The notes beneath the pieces are model-generated. The model was not told where the DNA came from and did not search any database. It saw only the letters and a list, made by a program, of their open reading frames with translations. From positions 1 to 64,000 of the forward strand of contig JARLIO010000080.1 in NCBI GenBank assembly GCA_031291675.1: DNA of 64,000 bases. Reading direction: 5' to 3'. How positions within the stretch are numbered: the stretch's first letter is position 1; every line of letters begins with the position of its first letter. Origin of the DNA: Azospirillaceae bacterium (lineage in GTDB: Bacteria > Pseudomonadota > Alphaproteobacteria > Azospirillales > Azospirillaceae). The position numbers and the translations under genes are program-made. Below, piece after piece: positions 46,573 through 54,086 of the stretch.

Positions 46573-47352
46573 TCACAGTCTGGCTGCCAGCATCGGCGTC
46601 TCATCGCGGCGCAGGGTCAAGACTTCGACGCCATTCCCCGTGACCGCGACCGTATGCTCGAATTGGGCGGAGAGCTTCCGGTCGTTGGTCACAACCGTCC
46701 ATCCGTCGCTTTCGGTCGAGACCTTGCCGGTGCCCTGGTTGACCATCGGCTCAATAGTGAAGACCATGCCCTCGCACAGCTTCAAGCCCGTTCCCGGCCG
46801 TCCGAAATTGAGCACCTGCGGTTCCTCGCGCATCGCGCGACCGATGCCATGCCCGCAATATTCCCGCACAACCGACTAGCCGTTCCTTTTGGCATGCCGT
46901 TCGATCGCGAAGCCGATGTCCCCCAGATGTGCTCCGGGCCGCACCTGTTTTATGCCTTTCCACATCGCCTCCTGGGCGACCCGCACGAGCCGCCTCGCAG
47001 CCGCCGGGGCATTGCCGGTCAGGTAGGTCTTGCTCGAGTCCGCGATGAAGCCGTTCTTTTCGAGCGTGATGTCCAGGTTGATGATGTCGCCGTCACGGAT
47101 GATCTCGCCCGGATCGGGCACGCCGTGGCAGACGACATGTTTGATCGAGCAGTTCAGGACATATTTGAAGCCATATTGCCCCTTGCTCGCCGGATGGGCG
47201 GCGAGGTCCACGGTGATGAAGCGGTCGACCAGATGGTTGACCTGCAATGTCGACATGCCGGCGAGTTCCTGCCCGTCCAGCATCTCAAAGACGGACGCCA
47301 GCATTTTGCCTGATACGCGCATGAGCGCCAGTTCGTCCGGGGTTTTTACCAT
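46573..47352 (-). pseudogene. map: Type I methionine aminopeptidase interrupted by an amber codon
   Basis: One continuous frame of 260 codons from the ATG at 47352 (MVKTPDELALMRVSGKMLAS) to the stop at 46573, broken only by a TAG at 46876-46878. The site lies between AKRNG and [13 protein letters not shown], where homologues have Tyr or Phe, so a one-base change from a Tyr codon is the simplest cause. Metal ligands remain: Asp in NLDIT, Asp in IADSSKTY, His in CGHGIG, Glu in IEPM and FEHT. The usual second His (xHEEPQ) is Arg (MREEPQ). It starts 1 bp after the ParD-like stop. Either inactive or dependent on suppression or re-initiation at the GTG 46869. Confidence 0.9.
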
Positions 47353-47353
47353 G

Positions 47354-47560
47354 TCACGTGACCGCGACATCCCCGAGACGCACATTCGCCGTCGCGAACT
47401 GCATCTTCACGATGTTGTTGAAGGACAGGGTCGGATTGGCTTCGGCCAGCATGCCGATCTTCATCCAGAACTCGGCCTGCGCATTTATGGACCGGCACAT
47501 CACGGTGCTGGCCCGACGGGCTTCCTCATGCAGGTCGTCGTCGATTTTTACGATGCCCAT
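47354..47560 (-). CDS. ParD-like type II antitoxin family protein
   Basis: 68 aa; MGIVKIDDDLHEEARRASTV then MCRSINAQAEFWMKIGMLAEANPTLSF matches the ParD-like family (ribbon-helix-helix type DNA-binding start). It is followed after 1 bp by the broken methionine aminopeptidase gene, a pairing I believe recurs in other proteobacteria, and preceded 22 bp upstream by a 28-bp perfect palindrome that is probably its own operator. No RelE/ParE toxin is adjacent. Role as an antitoxin is by family name only. Confidence 0.85.
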   Translation of the reverse strand: MGIVKIDDDLHEEARRASTVMCRSINAQAEFWMKIGMLAEANPTLSFNNIVKMQFATANVRLGDVAVT

Positions 47561-47582
47561 GGGGGTCTCTTAAAGGAAACGA

Positions 47583-47610
47583 ATATACGAACCATATATG
47601 GTTCGTATAT
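47583..47610. promoter_or_regulatory. 28-bp perfect palindrome, probable operator of the ParD-like/MetAP cassette
   Basis: Left arm ATATACGAACCATA and its exact complement to the right, centred between 47596 and 47597. Two further half-sites (ACGAA at 47579-47583 and TTCGT just to the right at 47612-47616) extend it. The patch is strikingly AT-rich for this genome and lies 22 bp before the ParD-like start, where an autoregulated ribbon-helix-helix protein would bind. Confidence 0.75.
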
Positions 47611-47616
47611 GCTTCG

Positions 47617-48139
47617 TCAATCGAATGCGGTGAAGCCTTGGCGAACCTGTTGTTGCGGCCTCCCGCCCAAGCCGAGGCTGGAAGCTGAATGAACGGTTGA
47701 TCTTGGGCGGCTATCTTGCGATCTCGCGGAGCAAATTTGGGTCGACTTCCGCCTGTCGGGAAACACATGTTTTCCGTCACCGGCGCCGGAGCACCCCGAA
47801 AGACCGGTTGATCGGCCAAAACCTGCACGACAAGTCCCGCCGGAATGAAGCACGACCCGGAGCGAACAACTGCGGACACACGGCACGTCTGCCGTCATCC
47901 ATCTCGCCTTTGCGCCCCGTGCCAATTGCTGCGATGCAGCATATACGAATACTTCCAACCATCCACCATCGGGTCGTAGAGCCGGAACCTGTGGTCGGGG
48001 GTCGGCCCTGGCATCGCCGTGGCGCCGCCATCGCCTCCCCAGACTGTACGACGCAAGCATTCTACCGACGATCCATCGGATTGGCAGAAATACCCCAGGA
48101 TATGGGGCCGCACCCCACGGACACCCGCGATCCGGGGCG
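47617..48139. other. Intergenic region between the ParD-like gene and the S8 protease
   Basis: No convincing gene; ORFs on the minus strand (for example 47526-47879) lack recognisable features. It contains the second copy of the 24-bp dispersed repeat (47742-47765). Confidence 0.5.
47742..47765. repeat. 24-bp dispersed repeat, copy 2
   Basis: Direct repeat of 46443-46466, on the other side of the ParD-like/MetAP cassette. Confidence 0.75.
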
Positions 48140-50311
48140 TCAGAACTGGGTAAAGGGCGTCAGAACCACCTGCCGCCCACTGGGTAGAATGATCGTTGCC
48201 GCGGTCGAGGAACTCACGGTCAGCGTCATGGTCCCGACGCTGGTTTCCGCGGGTGTCTGGACCGCACCGGTCAGGGTCTGGCCGCCGATCGCCTCCATCA
48301 GCGCCGCGGTCAGAATCTGGGCGCCGGTTGCGCCGAACACCCCGTTGGAGGTAACCGGCGTTCCCAACGCGTAATACCAGCGATCGGTGCCATCCGCAGC
48401 GTAGAGATAGGCGATCAGGAAGATCTGTGTGCCCTGCTGTTCGATGAAATAGCCCGATCCGGCATCGGCGGGGTTCCACCACCATCCGCTGGCCGGGGCC
48501 CCCGTCGTCGCCGCCTTGACCGAACTGCCGTCGATCGGATAGCGGGTGATCGACGTGGTCACGGCACCGGACGAAAACGCACTGCCACTCCAGGTGATCG
48601 TTCCCTTGGTGGTACTGGTGAACGCCAGCGTCACCGTCGCAGAACTGGCCAGGGCGGTGACCTGCGTCGACGGGTTGCTGCTGAGGGTCTCGCCGCCGCT
48701 ATATTCCGTCAATGCGCCGCTGAAGCCACTGGTACTGTACGGCCCACTGGCGACATACCACACCGGTGTTCCGTTGGCACGGTACATATAGGCCGCGATC
48801 ATGATCCGATTGTTGTCGACCTCGATGCCATAGCCCCGCCCGGGTTCGCTGGCGGACCACCACCATCCGGTATCCGGAACCACCGTCACCGTCCCGACAT
48901 CCGGCAAGGCCGCAGCAACATTGATCCGCGGCAAGGTATAGGTGTAGCTGGTCTGACCCGGCGTCAGCGTGAAGGTCAGCATTGTCCCGCCCTTGGTCAG
49001 GGCCTGGGCGATCTGATCGATTGTCGCGGTCGGACGCGCCGATCGCAACAGAGCGAAGGCGCCCGCGACATGCGGTGTCGCCATCGACGTGCCGCTCCAG
49101 ATCGCGTAGCCCCCGCCGGGAACCGAAGAGGCAATGTTCGTGCCCGGCGCCAGATACGACACGAATGACGCAATATTGGTGAAGGAGGACAGCGTATCGC
49201 TGACCGTCGTGCTGCTGACGGCGAAAGCCGTCGAAATGCAGGCCGGCGCCGAAATCGCATTATCAATCGCGTCATTTCCGGCCGCAATCACGGTCGCGAT
49301 ATTGACCGCACGCAGATTGTCGACCGCCGTCTTCTGGTCGGCATTGTCCGAATCGCAGGTCGCCTGGGAGGTATAGGTATCACCGCCCAGGCTCAGATTG
49401 ACCGCGGCAATACTATAGCTGTTGCGGAGCTGATAGATATATTCCATCCCCCGGATCTGGTCGCTGGTCCAGGACAGAACGCAGGTATAGCTGCCGCTGC
49501 CCTGGCATTCCGACCCGCTGAACAGCGAGTAGACCTGGACCGAGATGATCGAGGCCCCCGGCGCCACCCCGGAGAAACTGGTCGATTGGTAGCCGGCGGC
49601 GATACCGGCAACATGGGTTCCGTGTTCGCAGTCGGAAGTCAGGATCACGCTGCAATTGACCCCGGACCCGGTTCCCGTCTGGCTCGATGTCCCGTTGGGG
49701 CATAATGTCGTCGAACCATAGCTGCTTGATGTCGTCGAAAAACAGGCCTCGGCAACGACGCGCCCACCCAGATACGGGTGCGCCGTTGCCATGCCGGTAT
49801 CGAGAATGGCGACCGCCTGTCCGACACCGGTATAGCCTTCGGCCCAAACCGTCGGCCCACCGATCAGGGTCACCGACGCCGAGGTGTAGCGCGGCTTGGC
49901 AAGACGATCCTCGGTGATCGACGTCACCGTGGCGTTGTTACCCAATGCCGCCAAGGCGTTGGCGTCGACCTCCATCACCGCGGCAGGCAGGGTCGTGAAC
50001 GGCGCCACACTGTAGACCTCGCCCCGGCCCGCGGCATCCGCCGCAACCGCGCGCAGATCGCCCGCGGTTTTGGTGCGCTGCGTCGCAACCGCGGCGTTAT
50101 CGCTCAGCAGATGTTCGGCAACGGCACCATTCTGGATCCCGACAATGACCCGGACCCGACCGGCACTCTGCGCCTTGGCCGTCAGCAAAGCGACGCGATC
50201 CGCAGCCACGCCGGCATGGGCGCTCGCCATCGCAAACACCATGACGATGGTCACCAGTATCGCGACCAAAGCCGAAGGAAGACGACGTTCTATCCCACTT
50301 ATCCGCATCAT
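48140..50311 (-). CDS. Secreted S8 (subtilisin) family serine protease, paralogue A
   Basis: 723 aa from the ATG at 50311, with AGAGGG upstream. Signal peptide ~1-33, an inhibitor-like propeptide (VRVIVGIQNGAVAEHLL to ~135), then the peptidase with D171 (AILDTG), H230 (CEHGTHVAGIAAG), N346 (VIAAGN) and S409 (SGTSMATPHVAGA). Several Cys in the catalytic domain suggest disulfides and an extracytoplasmic location. The C-terminal ~240 residues hold two copies of a ~110-aa module starting GWWW (WSASEPGRGYGIEV and WNPADAGSGYFIEQ). About 65% identical by eye to the gene upstream, so a tandem duplicate. Confidence 0.93.
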   Translation of the reverse strand: MMRISGIERRLPSALVAILVTIVMVFAMASAHAGVAADRVALLTAKAQSAGRVRVIVGIQNGAVAEHLLSDNAAVATQRTKTAGDLRAVAADAAGRGEVYSVAPFTTLPAAVMEVDANALAALGNNATVTSITEDRLAKPRYTSASVTLIGGPTVWAEGYTGVGQAVAILDTGMATAHPYLGGRVVAEACFSTTSSSYGSTTLCPNGTSSQTGTGSGVNCSVILTSDCEHGTHVAGIAAGYQSTSFSGVAPGASIISVQVYSLFSGSECQGSGSYTCVLSWTSDQIRGMEYIYQLRNSYSIAAVNLSLGGDTYTSQATCDSDNADQKTAVDNLRAVNIATVIAAGNDAIDNAISAPACISTAFAVSSTTVSDTLSSFTNIASFVSYLAPGTNIASSVPGGGYAIWSGTSMATPHVAGAFALLRSARPTATIDQIAQALTKGGTMLTFTLTPGQTSYTYTLPRINVAAALPDVGTVTVVPDTGWWWSASEPGRGYGIEVDNNRIMIAAYMYRANGTPVWYVASGPYSTSGFSGALTEYSGGETLSSNPSTQVTALASSATVTLAFTSTTKGTITWSGSAFSSGAVTTSITRYPIDGSSVKAATTGAPASGWWWNPADAGSGYFIEQQGTQIFLIAYLYAADGTDRWYYALGTPVTSNGVFGATGAQILTAALMEAIGGQTLTGAVQTPAETSVGTMTLTVSSSTAATIILPSGRQVVLTPFTQF

Positions 50312-50536
50312 TGTGCTGCCCTCTACCATCGCTCCGACCCGGACCGCAAAACACGCGTCACCTTATATCACAATGCCGATCACTACTTTGTCCCGACGAC
50401 AAAATATCGCAAATTAGACGGCGATTCAGCGACACGCGGCGCGCCGGCGCCGACAGATTGGCGAGTACCAGGCATCTGCGCTGGAACACGAGAGGTCCGC
50501 GTCGCTGAAAATGAGAGGATCTCCCGCCACCGTCAT
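50312..50536. other. Spacer between the two S8 protease genes (promoter side)
   Basis: Holds the promoter of paralogue A; partly AT-rich around 50360-50430. No gene. Confidence 0.45.
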
Positions 50537-50613
50537 GCTCGCGAACGCGGGGGCCCAGAGCCGCAAGCTCCGAACGATGGCGCCTGTGGCCTTGGATGGC
50601 CGCGTTCGCGAGC
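50537..50613. repeat. Long-loop inverted repeat downstream of S8 paralogue B
   Basis: GCTCGCGAACGCGG (50537-50550) and its exact complement (50600-50613) are separated by 49 nt, 2 bp past the paralogue B stop. The outer sequence (CCGTCATGCTCGCGAACGCGG) has the look of dispersed palindromic intergenic elements found in many proteobacterial genomes; it could also serve as a transcript 3' end. Confidence 0.75.
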
Positions 50614-50615
50614 CA

Positions 50616-52709
50616 CTAGAACCGATAACGCGTCAGCGGCAGGACCGAACCATTCGGCAGAGTCAGGTTCGCCGATTCCGTGCTGGAAAACTGAAGCGTG
50701 ACGGAACCGACATTTTGCGTTGACGTGACAGGTTGCCAGGATCCCGTCAGCGTCTGCCCGCCGGCGCTTTCCGTGAGCCTCCCGGTGTAGTTGTAATCAT
50801 CGGTCATCGCACCCAGCGAGCTGTACCACACCGGATTGCCACTGCTGTCATAGAGCAAACCGCCCAGGAACAACTCACTGCCCTGGGTTTCGATCACCCA
50901 GCCGGTCCCACTCGCCGCGGCATCCCACCACCACCCCGACTCGGGTGTGAACGAATTGCGGGTTGTGGTCGCGCCACTACTGCCGAACGAATAGCGTTGC
51001 AGCGCCAGCGTGCCGCCGGGCCAAACCAGGGTCGCGTTGCGGGCCCCGGACGTCGTCAGGGTCATGGATCCCAGGCTGGTCGGGCAACTCGCCGCGTGAT
51101 AGCTGCCGCTCAAAGTCTGCCCGCCGCTGCAGCTCAGCAGACTGCCGCTATAGGACGTGTTGCCAATGCCGCCGAGTGACATCGACCAGGTCGGCGCACC
51201 CGATGCGGCATAGAGAAGATCGGCAAAATACAGATTGCTGTTGTGCGTCTCGATGAAATAACCGACCCCGGGATAGGACGGATTCCACCACCACCCGGTC
51301 TCGGGCAGTGCCGCCAGCGAATCAATTGTCGACAGCGCCCCCGACACGCTGATCCGCGGCTTGGTATAGCTGTAGGTGGTATTGCCTTGCGCCAAGGTCA
51401 GCGACAGTGACTTGCCGCCCTGGGTCAGGGCCCGGGCGATCTGATCGAGGGTATCGTTGGGCCGTGCCGACTTCAAAAGGGCAAACGCCCCGGCAACGTG
51501 CGGGGTTGCCATCGACGTCCCGCTCATCACCGCGTAACCGCCGCCGGGGATCGACGAGGTGATGTTCGATCCCGGGGCCAGATAGGACAGGAACGAGGCG
51601 ATATCGCTGAACGACGAGAATGTATCCGAAACCGTCGTGCTGCCAACCGAAAACGCCGAGGAAATACAACCCGGCGCATCGATGACGTTATAGGTCGAAT
51701 CATTGCCCGCCGCGATCGCGGTCGCAATTCCGACATACCGCAGATTGTCAATTGCCGCTTTTTCAGTATCGTAGTCCGAATCGCAGCTCGCCTGACTGGT
51801 ATAGGAACTGCCGCCCAGGCTCATATTGACCGAGGCGATGCTATAGCTCGACCGCAGTTGATAGACATATTCCAGGGCCTGGATCTCATCGCTGGTATAG
51901 GACGCGATACAGGTCGAACTGCCGGTGCCCTGACATTCCGACCCGGTAAACAGCGAGAACACCTGGATCGAGATGATCGACGCGCCGGGGGCGACACCGG
52001 AAAAGCTTGTCGATTGATAGCCCGCAGCGATGCCGGCAACATGGGTGCCGTGCTCGCAATCGGTCGTGAGCGACAGGCTGCAATTCACGCCGGCGCCGGT
52101 CCCGGTCTGACTCGTCGCGCCGTTGGGGCACAGGGTGGTGGCGCCGTCGCTCGTCGAGGTCGTCGAAAAGCACGCCTCGGCAACAACGCGGCCCCCCAAA
52201 AACGGATGCGTCGAGTCAACACCGGAATCGAGGATCGCGATTGCCTGGCCGCTGCCGGTATACCCGTCAGCCCAAACCGTTGGCGCCCCGATCAGGGTGA
52301 CCGACGTCGAGCTGTAGCGTGGATGATGGATCTTGTCTTCGGTGATCGACAACACCGCGCCATTGTCGCGCAATGACGCCAGGGCGTCGGCGTCGACCTC
52401 CATGACCGCGGCCGGCAGGGTCTGGAACGGCGCCTCGCTGTACACCTGACCATGGGCGCCAGCGGTTGCCGCGACCTGGGCCAGGTCGCCGGCGTTCTGG
52501 GCCCGCTGCGCCGCGATCGCCGCCTGACTGCCCAACAGAGCTTCGGCAACGGAACGGTTATGGACGCGAACGATCACCCGGACCCGGCCGTTATCCTGCG
52601 CCTTGGTCATCAACGCGCTGACCCGATCCGCTGTCACCGTGGCGTGTACAATCGAGGGGGCACAGGCCACGACGAGGACCGCGAGAATCAGTCGAAAGTA
52701 ACGATTCAT
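50616..52709 (-). CDS. Secreted S8 (subtilisin) family serine protease, paralogue B
   Basis: 697 aa from the ATG at 52709 (MNRYFRLILAVLVVACAPSIVHA); an ATG at 52718 is also in frame. Signal peptide to ~23, inhibitor-like prodomain with RVRVIVRVHNRSVAEALLG, catalytic D161 (AILDSG), H220 (CEHGTHVAGIAAG) and S399 (SGTSMATPHVAGA). Two C-terminal GWWW modules (GWWWNPSYPGVGYFIETH and GWWWDAAASGTGWVIETQ). Divergence from paralogue A is greatest in the C-terminal modules, while the catalytic core is nearly unchanged, suggesting the modules set substrate or surface binding. Confidence 0.93.
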   Translation of the reverse strand: MNRYFRLILAVLVVACAPSIVHATVTADRVSALMTKAQDNGRVRVIVRVHNRSVAEALLGSQAAIAAQRAQNAGDLAQVAATAGAHGQVYSEAPFQTLPAAVMEVDADALASLRDNGAVLSITEDKIHHPRYSSTSVTLIGAPTVWADGYTGSGQAIAILDSGVDSTHPFLGGRVVAEACFSTTSTSDGATTLCPNGATSQTGTGAGVNCSLSLTTDCEHGTHVAGIAAGYQSTSFSGVAPGASIISIQVFSLFTGSECQGTGSSTCIASYTSDEIQALEYVYQLRSSYSIASVNMSLGGSSYTSQASCDSDYDTEKAAIDNLRYVGIATAIAAGNDSTYNVIDAPGCISSAFSVGSTTVSDTFSSFSDIASFLSYLAPGSNITSSIPGGGYAVMSGTSMATPHVAGAFALLKSARPNDTLDQIARALTQGGKSLSLTLAQGNTTYSYTKPRISVSGALSTIDSLAALPETGWWWNPSYPGVGYFIETHNSNLYFADLLYAASGAPTWSMSLGGIGNTSYSGSLLSCSGGQTLSGSYHAASCPTSLGSMTLTTSGARNATLVWPGGTLALQRYSFGSSGATTTRNSFTPESGWWWDAAASGTGWVIETQGSELFLGGLLYDSSGNPVWYSSLGAMTDDYNYTGRLTESAGGQTLTGSWQPVTSTQNVGSVTLQFSSTESANLTLPNGSVLPLTRYRF

Positions 52710-53033
52710 CCTATCCATCCTGGTCGCCAAGGTTGATGCGGCATCGCTAAGCGGAACCGCTGCGGCGGCTCGCGGCGCCTCCGATCCGCGAACACCGGAG
52801 AGAGCCCGGCCTTGGTCAATGTCGCGACTGACAACACTGCCACCAGAAACAGGGCACGAAACTTGTTCAAGTTCGCCCCAGAATGCCCCATTCCGGCTCA
52901 ACAGAGGACACTACCCTTAGCATAAATCACGATGGCTTCTGTGATCTGTTTGTGAGGCCGGCGCTGCCACATCGCGACATTCCGGCCCCTCGCCGGCCCC
53001 CGCGCCGGCTCCTGCGATTGTCGGCCCGACCGC
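52710..53033. other. Intergenic region upstream of S8 paralogue B
   Basis: 324 bp between the protease start and the SYLF stop; likely promoter region. GC-rich short inverted repeats near 52980-53015 could terminate the... opposite side reads, but no clear single hairpin stands out. Confidence 0.35.
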
Positions 53034-53738
53034 TCATCCGGGAAGCCCAGCGAGCAGGGTCAGGGCCTGACGCAAGCCATCTGCGCCGTGTTCCCGCACC
53101 CGGTGCTGACGCAGAATGTCGGCCACCGATACCGGGTGTTCGTAGTACCCCAGATTGTAGCTGTCCCGCGGCTTGATGATGCTGCCCTCGAGCGTCGGAC
53201 CGACATCGGCACCATGGCCCGAGGCCCAGACGACAATATCGGGGCTCGACGCTGCATCGGGGCTCGACGCTGCGATCTCGCCGGCGGGACCCAGCATCGC
53301 GATCGCCAGACCGGATTGAGCAGCGACGCGCAGCTCGTTGGCCAACAGGGCATCCAGCGCCTTGTCGCTGAGGACAAACAGCACCAGGGCGGCCTGAGCG
53401 AGATCGGTTTTCAGGCCAAACGACACCGAGCCCAGGGTGTAGAACGCCGGCGCACCCCACAGGCTCGACCGGGCCCTCGTCAACACCACCGCGTCACCGC
53501 CCTCGCCCCCGGCGAAGAACCCGCCCTTGACCAGGTGAGGCACGATCATCACGGCCTTGGCCTGCTTCAGCAACAGCAGCGATGCCGGGCCCACGGCCTT
53601 GTCCTGGTGCAGCGCCTCGATGGTCGCCACCGCCTGATCGACCACCTGCTGCTGTTCTGCCGCCGCCCAGGCCCCCCGTGCGACACCGAGCATCGCCACG
53701 ACGATGCCGAGCATCCCGAGCATTCTTCCGAGCGCCAT
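53034..53738 (-). CDS. Lipid-binding SYLF-domain protein
   Basis: 234 aa from the ATG at 53738, spaced 7 nt from GGAGG; another ATG (53744) abuts that site. A signal peptide (GRMLGMLGIVVAMLGVARGAWAAA) is followed by the SYLF/YSC84 core: LLKQAKAVMIVPHLVKGGFFAGGEGGDAVVLTR, WGAPAFYTLGSVSFGLKTDLAQAALVLFVLSDKAL. Bacterial members are exported and bind lipid. An internal 18-bp duplication (53238-53273) adds an ASSPD repeat. Confidence 0.88.
   Translation of the reverse strand: MALGRMLGMLGIVVAMLGVARGAWAAAEQQQVVDQAVATIEALHQDKAVGPASLLLLKQAKAVMIVPHLVKGGFFAGGEGGDAVVLTRARSSLWGAPAFYTLGSVSFGLKTDLAQAALVLFVLSDKALDALLANELRVAAQSGLAIAMLGPAGEIAASSPDAASSPDIVVWASGHGADVGPTLEGSIIKPRDSYNLGYYEHPVSVADILRQHRVREHGADGLRQALTLLAGLPG
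53238..53273. repeat. 18-bp perfect tandem duplication in the SYLF gene
   Basis: Units 53238-53255 and 53256-53273 are identical and in frame, giving a doubled six-residue segment around SSPDAASSPD. Confidence 0.95.
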
Positions 53739-53860
53739 TCCCATTCCTCCACACGCGTTCGCGCCACCGGGACCCGACGCATCCGACCCTTGACCGTTCG
53801 AGCCTTCTCCGGCCCGGGAGCCATCCCGTTGGCCGCAGAAAATGTGGCAAAAATAATGAC

Positions 53861-54076
53861 TCAGGGCCATAGCGGGCCGGCCAGGTTGCGGATCAGATCG
53901 ACGCACCACCAGAACACCCAGCCGATGACTTTGCCCGTGACAAACCACAGGGCATCGCCGCCCAGACCGGTCGCAACGACCGTGACGGCAAGCACGACCG
54001 TCGCGGCAGCAACCGCCACCGGCAGCACCCGCCGTCCGGCGCCCCGCGGATGGCCGGCTTTCTCCGCACCCGTCAT
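53861..54076 (-). CDS. Small membrane protein, hypothetical
   Basis: 71 aa from the ATG at 54076, with AAAGG upstream. One TM segment (VLPVAVAAATVVLAVTVVATGL) and a second hydrophobic stretch (ALWFVTGKVIGWVFWWCVDLI). No family recognised. It lies 10 bp after the TPR glycosyltransferase stop on the same strand, so it may be co-transcribed. Confidence 0.55.
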   Translation of the reverse strand: MTGAEKAGHPRGAGRRVLPVAVAAATVVLAVTVVATGLGGDALWFVTGKVIGWVFWWCVDLIRNLAGPLWP

Positions 54077-54086
54077 CACCAGCCTT

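Noticed and set aside
44048-48139. Whole 44-48 kb zone considered as an integrated mobile island
   Set aside because: No integrase, transposase, tRNA attachment site or terminal inverted repeats were found; only small repeats and partial duplications can be supported.
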